Below the pieces are notes generated by a model. That model saw only the letters and a program-made list of their open reading frames with translations, made no database searches and was not told where the DNA came from. A program made the translations under genes and the position numbers. A stretch of DNA of 29,463 bases from an uncultured Alphaproteobacteria bacterium (GTDB lineage: Bacteria; Pseudomonadota; Alphaproteobacteria; Rs-D84), in contig CALXNF010000009.1 of the NCBI GenBank assembly GCA_944389685.1, positions 1-29,463 of the forward strand, given 5' to 3'. Positions 14,703-23,128 of the stretch are shown piece after piece. Each line of letters opens with the position of its first letter. Position 1 is the stretch's first letter.

Positions 14703-15506
14703 ATGCACAAGCTTTTTTATCCGATTTCTTTGATGTTTATTGTACTTAATTGTTATGCCGAAACAAGTGGTTTTCAAAGTACTGTTTTAACAGAATCCAT
14801 TAACAATAAGTTTTCAGAAGAAGTAAATACTATAATAAAAAAAATTGCATCAATCGATCCAGAATTTGATACAACAATATCGAGTCTACCAACGGAGCAA
14901 CAGTTGCAAAATATAAAAACATATTTATCAAACAAGTTATTTTCATATTATAAAGATAAATATACAAAAATGCTAAACGAACAATCTACATCAACCGGTA
15001 GGAAAATAAAAGTATCAAAAAACGGGAACGAAGAAATAAAGTGGTTGGACAGAGGAGAGCTTGACTCAGAGCAGTGTTATAATACTACTAAAGGGTATGC
15101 TTGTGATTATCCATATGGTTTTATTGATTTTGAAATAGTATATCGCAACAACACTTCTGTAAAAACTTTAAGCGTATCGTATGACGTGCCCGAAAACAAT
15201 AAACATTATGATATAGATATTGCTGTAACCACAGATAAAAATACTGCCTCTTTTACAATATATACCCAAGATTTAAACTATGACGAATGGCAAAAATGGC
15301 GTAATCAAGAAATGGCAGACATTAGGGCTGGTAAATATATAAAAAATGTCTCAAGCGATAGCATAGAAGAATTAAACACTAATTCAAGAACGCTTAGACT
15401 AGTAACAGATGATCGTAAAGATTGGCTATCAAATCAACTTCCAGACGTTCATATTAAAGGATTTAGTATAGATATTGAACAGAATAAAAAATTATCAATA
15501 AACTAA
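14703..15506 (+). CDS. Exported protein of unknown function, first of a pair
   Basis: A 267-residue protein with an N-terminal signal peptide (hydrophobic to about residue 18, likely cut after CYA). The mature part starts helical and polar (ESINNKFSEEVNTIIKKI), carries two nearby cysteines (EQCYNTTKGYACDY) that could pair, and continues as a strand-rich domain (IDFEIVYRNN, LSVSYDVPENNKHYDIDIAV, ASFTIYTQDL). No family is recognised. GAGGGAG ends 2 nt before the ATG. It lies directly behind the structured leader and 10 nt before the next gene, so both products probably act together in the periplasm or at the surface. Confidence 0.7.
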   Translation: MHKLFYPISLMFIVLNCYAETSGFQSTVLTESINNKFSEEVNTIIKKIASIDPEFDTTISSLPTEQQLQNIKTYLSNKLFSYYKDKYTKMLNEQSTSTGRKIKVSKNGNEEIKWLDRGELDSEQCYNTTKGYACDYPYGFIDFEIVYRNNTSVKTLSVSYDVPENNKHYDIDIAVTTDKNTASFTIYTQDLNYDEWQKWRNQEMADIRAGKYIKNVSSDSIEELNTNSRTLRLVTDDRKDWLSNQLPDVHIKGFSIDIEQNKKLSIN

Positions 15507-15516
15507 AGTTGGATTC

Positions 15517-16251
15517 GTGTATAACAAGTTATTTGTTTTTATATTATTAGCTACGATGCCATGGTATGCCTTGGCTACGAATGAATTAGAAGTTTTATAT
15601 TTAGACTTATATAGCCAGACAACTAATTTAGAGATAATGTCCTTATATACTAAAGTTGATACATTATACAAAAAATATGAAGAAGCGGTCGCAAAAGAAC
15701 AATCCACCGCGAATAAAATACTTGGAGCCGCGGCAATTGGTGCAGGTGGCATAGGTGGTATGATGCTTGCCTCTGGGCTGGCAGAAAAAAATGCCGATGA
15801 AAACGCTGAACAAGACATGAGCGCATATTTAGCTACCTTTAAATGCAGTTATGGTCAGGGTATTAATATACAAGGCGGAGAAAATAATATAACATTACCC
15901 GGTGCAAATATTCTGCTGCCTATATATAACGAATACATTACATTAGCATCTGACTTAAAAGTTAGGAAAGAATCACTAGGTCTATCTCCTGGTATAGAAT
16001 CAGAAATAATTCAAGACGCTGCGACCTCAGGGTTATATGATAATACATCTTTAGGGATAACGAATACAGCGTTTACATCTGTATCACGTGCTTTGATGGA
16101 TGAAAACAGTGATTCCGCAAAAGAATTAGACCTACAGGTGTCAGAAACAAATAAGAAGATTAAAACAGGTGGCACTGTCGGTGCTGCCGGCGTTGGGGTC
16201 GGTTTAATTGGCAATATACTAATCAATGAAACTGGTTCAAATTCTGACTAG
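15517..16251 (+). CDS. Exported protein with Gly-rich hydrophobic segments, second of a pair
   Basis: A 244-residue protein starting at GTG (15517), the only start ahead of a clear signal peptide (MYNKLFVFILLATMPWYALA). After a helical, coiled-coil-like stretch (residues of about 22-62) comes a Gly/Ala-rich hydrophobic segment (ILGAAAIGAGGIGGMMLASG), a middle domain with one cysteine (TFKCSYGQG) and a second Gly-rich hydrophobic segment near the C-terminus (VGAAGVGVGLIGNILI). Glycine-zipper-like segments of this kind often insert into membranes, but I cannot name a family. It follows the preceding gene by 10 nt with a weak ribosome-binding site. A weak AAGCG/CGCTT hairpin with a T-run lies after the stop. 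Confidence 0.7.
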   Translation: MYNKLFVFILLATMPWYALATNELEVLYLDLYSQTTNLEIMSLYTKVDTLYKKYEEAVAKEQSTANKILGAAAIGAGGIGGMMLASGLAEKNADENAEQDMSAYLATFKCSYGQGINIQGGENNITLPGANILLPIYNEYITLASDLKVRKESLGLSPGIESEIIQDAATSGLYDNTSLGITNTAFTSVSRALMDENSDSAKELDLQVSETNKKIKTGGTVGAAGVGVGLIGNILINETGSNSD

Positions 16252-16299
16252 ACTACATACAACCCAAGCGATAGAGTCTTCATAACAAAATAACGCTTT

Positions 16300-18228
16300 T
16301 TATAGATTACCTTTTAATGAAATATAAATTTGGCCTAAGTCTGTTTTTGTGATTGTTCCCGCCAATTTATCCGTACCATCTGCTTGCCGAGCGGATGTTA
16401 AAACTTTATCAAAACTACGAACGAATTGTGTTGCTTGGGAACGAAATGCTGCATTGGTCTTAAGCATTTCGCGCACTTGCTTTTTGTCTGCCGCGCCCAT
16501 GATCTTGGCAAACCATTTTGAAAATACAGTTTTATCCCCACCATGATATTTTTTCCATATAACATCAGGGATTTCGACACCGGCCGTCCGCGTTAAATCC
16601 ATTGTTTGCTCATGCAATTTTTCAAACAAACGCTCGCTTTGTTTTAAGAAATCTTGGGGACTAACCCTTCCATATGCTGCTGCGGTTGGTGCAACATTTA
16701 TCGCTTCCATCGGTGCCGTTGCCCGTGCCACCATCATTTGTTTGTTTAATGTCTGCATGGTATTTACCGCTTTTGCATAATCCGACATTAGATCTATCAT
16801 TTGCTGGCGCGATTGCCCCGCTAAATCTTCTAATTTTCCAGCCGAATCTGCAATTGTTACAGTTGATTCACTTACAGTCTGTTTCATTAAAGATATTTTT
16901 TCATTTAGCGATTCAACTATCTTTTGAAGGTTGTCGCCCGTACTTACAGAATCTCGTGCCAAGTCGGGTAGAGCAGAGTAATATTTTTCAATAAGCTCAG
17001 ACAAAGGTTGTAATTGTGCCGTAGTTTCGGCAGACATTTTTATTAAATTCTCAGATTGACCAGATAGCTGTGTATGCGCGGTATTCATTTCTATCAACGT
17101 CTCACGAACGCCGGTTGCCATTGCTTTTACAGATTCTGAAAACGCACCCGCTGCAGAACGCGTGTTTTCAAGCGTAGAATTTGCGACACCAGAAACAGCA
17201 TTTAATTCCCCGACAATATCGTTAGTAAAACCACGAATGTCTTTGTTAAAATGATTGCATAGCTCGGTTAATTCTTTAGAGATATTTCGCACCGCAGATT
17301 CCGTAGATGTTGCAGAAGACATTAAGTTTTCAACAGCGTCGGTCAGTTTACGAACCTGAGATTCAATTGAGGTCTCTGACAATCGCACTTGACCGGCAAC
17401 AACGTTTGCAGTGTTTGTTAATGTATTTACCTGACTTGTTAATTGTTTCTTTGCCTGCTTTCCAAATGAATCTAATTTAGTTAAATGACCGTCTAATAAT
17501 TTATTATTCGCTTCCATTATATCTGCATAGTCGGTTGCCGCAGTTTTTACATTCTCAAAACCAGTTGCAGTGCTTTGACTGATTTGTGTCAAATTTTCTT
17601 GCATTTTTTCATATTCTTCGTTTAAAGAAGTCATTTGTTCAGAGTTTGTTTCAAATTCAGAATGTAATTGTTGTGACAAAGCTTCGCTTGTCGCAACCCA
17701 CTTATCAATGTTATTTTGTATCTGAGAAATTTGTTCATTAGTATCTTGAGACGTTGTCTCTATTTTCCCAAGCAGTTCATTAACTGTTGCACTGAATCTT
17801 TCCGTTGAAGATTCAACGTCTTGCCAACTATTAGATTCAACAACGCTTTTTAAGTCTGATACGGTGTTTTCTAGTCGTTGTGACATTAAGGCAATTTTTT
17901 TTGAGGCCTCGTCAGTCGTTACGGTCAAGCGTGAATTCTGTTCGTCCAAAGCGTTCTTTAAATCTGTAGCAGCATTTATTTGAGATTTTAATTCTTCATG
18001 TATGTTTTGAAAGTTTGATTCCATTTTTATCATTTCATCTGATAAAATCGTATTTAATACACGAACTGCATCTTGTATTTTTGCCCGTTCCGGTTTAGTC
18101 ATCAAAGTCAACATAGATTGCATGACTTTCTGAGATTTTCTGGATACAAAAAATAATAATATTAAGCTTATTAACAACAAGCCGCCTAATGATGCGCTGA
18201 CGATCAAATAAATTTGCCCAAGTTCCAT
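16300..18228 (-). CDS. Membrane-anchored coiled-coil protein with a conserved C-terminal domain
   Basis: A 642-residue protein. One transmembrane helix (about residues 6-28) is followed by KSQK, so most of the chain should face the cytoplasm. Residues of about 60-480 are Gln/Glu/Ser/Thr-rich helix with the look of a long coiled coil, superficially like chemotaxis receptors but lacking the signalling hairpin tip. The C-terminal 110 residues form a compact domain (IWKKYHGGDKTVFSKW, FRSQATQFVRSFDKVL, TKTDLGQIYISL). From memory, a similar C-terminal domain ends large polar or division-related coiled-coil proteins of Rhizobiales; I could not check this. GGGGGGA precedes the ATG by 4 nt. Confidence 0.65.
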   Translation of the reverse strand: MELGQIYLIVSASLGGLLLISLILLFFVSRKSQKVMQSMLTLMTKPERAKIQDAVRVLNTILSDEMIKMESNFQNIHEELKSQINAATDLKNALDEQNSRLTVTTDEASKKIALMSQRLENTVSDLKSVVESNSWQDVESSTERFSATVNELLGKIETTSQDTNEQISQIQNNIDKWVATSEALSQQLHSEFETNSEQMTSLNEEYEKMQENLTQISQSTATGFENVKTAATDYADIMEANNKLLDGHLTKLDSFGKQAKKQLTSQVNTLTNTANVVAGQVRLSETSIESQVRKLTDAVENLMSSATSTESAVRNISKELTELCNHFNKDIRGFTNDIVGELNAVSGVANSTLENTRSAAGAFSESVKAMATGVRETLIEMNTAHTQLSGQSENLIKMSAETTAQLQPLSELIEKYYSALPDLARDSVSTGDNLQKIVESLNEKISLMKQTVSESTVTIADSAGKLEDLAGQSRQQMIDLMSDYAKAVNTMQTLNKQMMVARATAPMEAINVAPTAAAYGRVSPQDFLKQSERLFEKLHEQTMDLTRTAGVEIPDVIWKKYHGGDKTVFSKWFAKIMGAADKKQVREMLKTNAAFRSQATQFVRSFDKVLTSARQADGTDKLAGTITKTDLGQIYISLKGNL

Positions 18229-18294
18229 AAAATCCCCCCGTATTTATAAATTTATGCAACAAACCGTATTAAGAAATCATGCAAAGATATATTC

Positions 18295-18323
18295 TTGCAG
18301 GTCTATGAAATTTATACTAGAAT
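18295..18323 (+). promoter_or_regulatory. Candidate promoter of addA
   Basis: TTGCAG (18295-18300), a 17-nt spacer and TAGAAT (18318-18323), 23 nt before the ATG. It lies in the 118-nt divergent gap with the coiled-coil gene. Confidence 0.5.
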
Positions 18324-18346
18324 CCTAAAAATAAAGCAAGAGCATA

Positions 18347-21004
18347 ATGGTTAAAAAAATTATTCTTTCCCCAGAACAAGATGTTGCTGCCAACCCTGCG
18401 GAAAACGTATGGGTACAGGCAAACGCTGGGACCGGAAAAACAAGCGTATTAGTTCAGCGGCTGCTACGTATACTGTTTAGAAGTAAAAATTTAGACGATT
18501 GCGGAATCCTTTGTTTGACTTACACAAAAGCAGCCGCTGGCGAAATGCGAAATCGTATTTTGGCAGAATTACAAAAATGGGCAACACTTCCAGAAACAGA
18601 GCTTAAAGATACGTTAAAGGGAATTGTTCAAGAAGAAGTTGTAACTGATGAAAATATATCACACGCAAAAAATGTGTTTTTTAAGTATATTGATGACCCA
18701 GAATTATTAAAAATAAAAACAATTCATGGTTTTTGTGAAGAAATTTTACGCAGATTCCCATTGGAAGCAGGAATTACACCTTCGTGGCAGCTTGTTTCTG
18801 ACGATGCACAAAGGGTATTATTACAAGACGCATTTTCATATTTGATAAATTCGTCAAATGACACCACTGTTAATGAAGCTTTTGCTCATCTTATATCAAG
18901 AATTGATGAAACAAAAGTAGACGGGCTATTGTCTGTTCTTAGCGAAAGATACAAAGACTTCTTTCAGGTAAATAATTTTGACAAATATCGCGAATACTTT
19001 GTTGATACAACTAAAAAATTTTTAAATTTGTCTGTGCCGTTGCAAGAGTCTGTTTCCGAAGAAAAACTTAAAAATATAATCTCTGCCGCCAATGAAGATA
19101 TAAAAAATGCAAAAACACCGGCAAAATATTTGACAAACATTATCAATTATACCAATCAATATATTGATAAAACTATAGATTTTAAAAAATATAAAACGCT
19201 ATATCTAAACAAAGACGGGACCGTAAATAAAACAGTTTCTAAAAAGCAATACCTTTTAGACGAACAAAATAGGGTTTACTCTGTTAACCAATACAATGTA
19301 TCAAAGCAAATTTTTGAAGACACCTTGGCCGTATTTGATTTGTCCGCCGCATTTTCAAAAATATATAGCGACATGAAACGCAAAAAAAGCCTATTAGATT
19401 TCGAAGATTTGATTTTGTATACGCGGAAATTGTTTTCTTCCCCAGATGTTATGGGGTGGGTGTTGTCACAACTAAACGTCAAATTGTCCCACATTTTAGT
19501 AGATGAAGCGCAAGACACCAGTCCTGTCCAATGGGATATTTTGCGGCTGCTGACAGGGGACTTCTTTGTCGATGGCGATACAAATAAAACGCCTCATTCT
19601 TTATTTGTCGTAGGAGATACCAAACAGTCTATTTATGGTTTTCAAGGCGCAGACCCTAAGGCATTTGACGAAAGCCGTATAGAAATAGCGCGACAGATTC
19701 AGCAAAATTTTCGCGATATTCGTGAAGTTCCTTTGGTACAAAGCTTTCGGTCTGCGCCTCAAATTTTATATGCAGTAGACACCGTTTTTAACGACCTAGA
19801 AATAAAAGAAAAAACAGGGTTCGTTAATAACACACACAAGTGGGTGCGTTCTGGACAAAACGCATTTGTAGAAATTTGCAAATTATTCAAATGCGAAGAT
19901 TCAGAAAACACATTGAAAGATTACATCAATTTAATCGCCACAAAAATAAAATCCGTTTTATCAGAGGGGATTTTTACCGCTAATGACATAATGGTTTTGG
20001 TTCAAAACAGAGAGCCTATGATACCGCTATTGGTAAAAAAATTAAAACAATGTAATATTGCCGTTGCGGGCAGTGACAGAATTTGCTTGCCGGACTTTCC
20101 AGCTATAAGAGATTTATTAAATTTAGTTCGCTTTACAATAAATAACGAAGACGATTATAGTTTGTGCTGCGTATTAAAAAGTCCAGTTTTTAGATTGAAA
20201 GAAGCCGACATTTTTAATATTTGTAGAATAAAAAATGATAAAAACTTTATTAAGCGTGCAAACGACAAAAATTATACACCAACAACTGTTTTTGATGTTT
20301 TAAAAGAGACGCTCCCAAATATATACGATCAATTAATAGAAATTAATGCTGCTGCAAAAAGAGACGGACCCTATACCTTCTTTTCCAACATGTTGAATAA
20401 AGACGGCGTTCGAGAAAGCATGATTAGCGCATTGGGCAATCAAATAATTGATCCGCTAGAAGAATTTCTTACGATATGCCTTTCATACGAACGAACACAA
20501 ACTGGTACGTTATACAATTTTATAAAATGGTTCATCACGGGCAGCAGCGTTATTAAACGAGACATGGACAATGTTAATGGGGTTCGTATAGCAACAGTAC
20601 ACAGCAGCAAAGGTTTAGAAGCACCGGTCGTGTTTTTAATAGACACGGTCAGAATGCCTAAACGAGAAAACGTTTTTCCTATTACACCAGAACTGCAAAA
20701 TACAACATTAAAAGACAATTTTGGAAAAGCTCCGTTGCCATGGCTGTGGGCACCGAAGCAAGATGAAAGTGAACTACGCAGCGAAGCAGAAAAAGTACTT
20801 ACTAAACAAAAAATTGGAGAATATTATCGACTATTATATGTTGGTATGACACGTGCAATGAAACGCTTATACGTATATGGCTTTGTGCCGAAAAACAAAA
20901 GCGCCCAAGAATTATGCTGGTTTTCTCAATTGTGGCGCATCCTTTCTACCGACAAAAAAGCCGTTGTAACCGAAGAAACTATCAGGATTGAAGATGTCAA
21001 ATAA
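18347..21004 (+). CDS. addA: AddA helicase part (UvrD-like), lacking the fused nuclease domain
   Basis: An 885-residue superfamily 1A helicase. AddA unwinds double-strand DNA ends, with AddB, to prepare them for RecA. All motifs are present: Walker A AGTGKTS (27-33), CLTYTKAAAGEM, TIHGFCEEILRRFP, DEAQDTSPVQW, GDTKQSIYGFQGADP, VQSFRSAPQI, TVHSSKGLEAPVVF and LLYVGMTRA. The usual protein of about 1,150 residues ends in a RecB-type nuclease; here the frame stops at 21002-21004 soon after motif VI, and the nuclease follows in the next ORF. No addB gene is upstream; the neighbour is divergent. The start has a weak ribosome-binding site. Confidence 0.92.
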   Translation: MVKKIILSPEQDVAANPAENVWVQANAGTGKTSVLVQRLLRILFRSKNLDDCGILCLTYTKAAAGEMRNRILAELQKWATLPETELKDTLKGIVQEEVVTDENISHAKNVFFKYIDDPELLKIKTIHGFCEEILRRFPLEAGITPSWQLVSDDAQRVLLQDAFSYLINSSNDTTVNEAFAHLISRIDETKVDGLLSVLSERYKDFFQVNNFDKYREYFVDTTKKFLNLSVPLQESVSEEKLKNIISAANEDIKNAKTPAKYLTNIINYTNQYIDKTIDFKKYKTLYLNKDGTVNKTVSKKQYLLDEQNRVYSVNQYNVSKQIFEDTLAVFDLSAAFSKIYSDMKRKKSLLDFEDLILYTRKLFSSPDVMGWVLSQLNVKLSHILVDEAQDTSPVQWDILRLLTGDFFVDGDTNKTPHSLFVVGDTKQSIYGFQGADPKAFDESRIEIARQIQQNFRDIREVPLVQSFRSAPQILYAVDTVFNDLEIKEKTGFVNNTHKWVRSGQNAFVEICKLFKCEDSENTLKDYINLIATKIKSVLSEGIFTANDIMVLVQNREPMIPLLVKKLKQCNIAVAGSDRICLPDFPAIRDLLNLVRFTINNEDDYSLCCVLKSPVFRLKEADIFNICRIKNDKNFIKRANDKNYTPTTVFDVLKETLPNIYDQLIEINAAAKRDGPYTFFSNMLNKDGVRESMISALGNQIIDPLEEFLTICLSYERTQTGTLYNFIKWFITGSSVIKRDMDNVNGVRIATVHSSKGLEAPVVFLIDTVRMPKRENVFPITPELQNTTLKDNFGKAPLPWLWAPKQDESELRSEAEKVLTKQKIGEYYRLLYVGMTRAMKRLYVYGFVPKNKSAQELCWFSQLWRILSTDKKAVVTEETIRIEDVK

Positions 21005-21434
21005 ATTACGTGATACTTTATCTAAAATTACTCATGAAAGTTTTGCAACTGAAGCAGGCAAAAAACTACATTTGAGTCTACAAAGCGCAACATTAGAAAA
21101 CGGCAATTTAAATAACGAATTACAAAAAGTAATTTTGAAAGACAAGATTTTATCTCGTTTTTTTAAAAAAGATGCACTTACAGAAGTCCCAGTTGCAGGA
21201 TACATTAACGGTCATTTTATTAGTCGTCGAATAGACAGACTTGTTATAGACGAGCCCGCCAAGACTGTGCTAATTATGGATTATAAATCTGACACGAATA
21301 AAGAAAGCTTTCATGATAAATACGAAAAACAGGTTAAAGAGTATTTGGCCTTAATGCGCTCTGCCTATCCCGATTATCGTATCAAAGGATATATTTTATG
21401 GACAACAGATTTTAGTTTGGAAGAAATTTTATAA
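20994..21434 (+). CDS. addA: AddA nuclease part (RecB-family PD-(D/E)XK nuclease) as a separate ORF
   Basis: A 146-residue ORF that corresponds to the C-terminal nuclease of AddA. It carries RIDRL, the core LIMDYKSD (Asp and Lys of the PD-(D/E)XK site) and the helix KQVKEYLALMRSAYP with the conserved Gln and Tyr. The ATG at 20994 overlaps the helicase ORF by 11 nt in the +1 frame and has AGGA 5 nt upstream, so translation could restart here. A TTG at 20988 is an alternative. The arrangement can be a true gene split, a programmed frameshift at AAATAA, or a recent frameshift mutation; intact catalytic residues argue against decay. recN follows with its own promoter. Confidence 0.8.
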   Translation: MSNKLRDTLSKITHESFATEAGKKLHLSLQSATLENGNLNNELQKVILKDKILSRFFKKDALTEVPVAGYINGHFISRRIDRLVIDEPAKTVLIMDYKSDTNKESFHDKYEKQVKEYLALMRSAYPDYRIKGYILWTTDFSLEEIL

Positions 21435-21439
21435 AAACC

Positions 21440-21469
21440 TTGAAAATGTAAGTTTTATAAGGCTATAAT
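21440..21469 (+). promoter_or_regulatory. Promoter of recN, implying a leaderless mRNA
   Basis: TTGAAA (21440-21445), an 18-nt spacer and a perfect TATAAT (21464-21469). Just 6 nt separate the -10 from the ATG at 21476, so the start site should fall on or next to the start codon. I see no LexA-type operator. Confidence 0.7.
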
Positions 21470-21475
21470 TCCAAT

Positions 21476-23128
21476 ATGTTAACTCATTTATACATATCTA
21501 ATATTGTTTTAATAGAAAAACTTGACCTAGAATTTGGGACGGGTCTAAATGTTCTTACCGGTGAAACAGGTGCAGGGAAAAGCATATTACTAGACGCGTT
21601 GGCACTTGCTTTAGGTGCGCGTTCTGACGCTGGGTTAGTACGCCACGGTTGCGATACTGCAAATGTAATAGCTGAATTTGACAGAGTTAATCCAGATTTA
21701 AAAAATCTATTAGAAGAAAATGGAATAGATATCGAAGAAAGTCTGATTTTAAGAAGGAATTTAGGCGCAGACGGCAAAAACAGGGCGTGGGCAAACGACG
21801 TACCAGTTTCTATAAAAACATTAAAACAGATTGGTGACCTGTTAGTTGAAATTCACGGGCAGTTTGCAAATCATACGCTGCTTAATCCCGCAACGCACAG
21901 ATCTGTACTAGACGCATTTGGCGTGTTAAATATACCTAAATACAATGAATTATTGCTATTAGTTCAAGAAAAATATAATGATTTTTACGAGTCAGAAAAG
22001 AGATTAAAAGAGCTTGAATTAATGGTTGAAAAATCTGAGGCAGAACGAGATTTTCTTGAACATAATGTACAAGAATTATCTGCATTAAATGTCAGAATTG
22101 GAGAAGAAGAAGATTTAGCCATCAGACGTTCTGCCATGATGAATGCCGAAAAAGATGCAGCAATTTTATCTGACGCTATTTCTGCATTAAATTCAAATGG
22201 GGAAACTCTGGACTCAAAAATATTTAACGTGGCGCATATTTTAGAAAGAATAAAAACCGAGCCTAATCCATACGCAGAATCTATTGATGCATTATATAAC
22301 GCTGCCCAAATAATTTCTGAGGTTTCAGAAAAATTAACTCCACAAGATATTGACATAGCTTCGTTAGAAGAAGTAGAAGAACGGTTGTTTGCAATTCGAG
22401 CGGCGGCTAGGAAGCACCGCGTTTCTGCGGACGAATTGCCAGACAAACTAAAAAAAATGTCAGACCAATTAAACATTATAGAGAACTCTGACGAAGAATT
22501 AAAAAAGCTTACTACGGAAGTAAAACGAAAAAAGATAGATTTTGATAAATATTCTGCAGCTTTAACTAATTCTAGGAAAGAAGCGGCCGAACAATTACGC
22601 TCAAAAATTTTAAAAGAATTACCGGAATTAAAACTGGGATCAGCAGATTTTATTGTTGATATAAAAACGGCGGAGCCTTCTAGCAGAGGCTGCGATGATG
22701 TTTTGTTTATGATAAAGACCAACCCTGGAATGCCTTTTGCGCCATTAAATCGTGCGGCTTCTGGTGGTGAACTTGCCCGATTAATGTTAGCTTTAAGAGT
22801 GGTATTAGCCACAGAGGGTTCTGCACATACATTTATCTTTGATGAGATAGATACAGGCATAAGCGGTGCGACTGCAAGTGCGGTTGGTCAACGCCTGAAT
22901 CGTTTAGCTAAAAACTCGCAGGCTCTTGTTATTACTCATTCTGCACAAGTTGCGGGGTTTGCCGATAAACACTTTAAAATTTCAAAGCAATCCGAGCAAG
23001 ATAAAACAACAACAAACGTTATAGAAATTTCTGGTGACGATAGAATAAATGAAATTGCCCGTATAATCAGCGGGACAAAAATAACTCCCGAATCTTTAGC
23101 TACGGCAAAGACTTTGATAAAACACTAA
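21476..23128 (+). CDS. recN: DNA repair protein RecN
   Basis: A 550-residue SMC-like ATPase that acts early at double-strand breaks, holding DNA ends or sister chromosomes together for RecA-dependent repair. Walker A is GETGAGKS (29-36). A central coiled coil (about 150-370) is followed by the signature AASGGELARL (near 427) and Walker B TFIFDEIDTGISG (near 452). Length and order match the family. It has a near-consensus promoter 6 nt from the ATG and no ribosome-binding site. The neighbours (addA upstream, xseA convergent) are also DNA-end processing genes. Its stop overlaps that of xseA by 4 nt. Confidence 0.97.
   Translation: MLTHLYISNIVLIEKLDLEFGTGLNVLTGETGAGKSILLDALALALGARSDAGLVRHGCDTANVIAEFDRVNPDLKNLLEENGIDIEESLILRRNLGADGKNRAWANDVPVSIKTLKQIGDLLVEIHGQFANHTLLNPATHRSVLDAFGVLNIPKYNELLLLVQEKYNDFYESEKRLKELELMVEKSEAERDFLEHNVQELSALNVRIGEEEDLAIRRSAMMNAEKDAAILSDAISALNSNGETLDSKIFNVAHILERIKTEPNPYAESIDALYNAAQIISEVSEKLTPQDIDIASLEEVEERLFAIRAAARKHRVSADELPDKLKKMSDQLNIIENSDEELKKLTTEVKRKKIDFDKYSAALTNSRKEAAEQLRSKILKELPELKLGSADFIVDIKTAEPSSRGCDDVLFMIKTNPGMPFAPLNRAASGGELARLMLALRVVLATEGSAHTFIFDEIDTGISGATASAVGQRLNRLAKNSQALVITHSAQVAGFADKHFKISKQSEQDKTTTNVIEISGDDRINEIARIISGTKITPESLATAKTLIKH

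Noticed and set aside
16300..18228. Chemoreceptor (methyl-accepting protein) identity for the coiled-coil protein
   Set aside because: Only one transmembrane helix and no conserved signalling hairpin tip; the Gln/Glu-rich repeats are generic coiled coil.
21985..22860. 291-residue open frame opposite recN
   Set aside because: It lies inside the recN coding region, has biased composition and no ribosome-binding site or domain.
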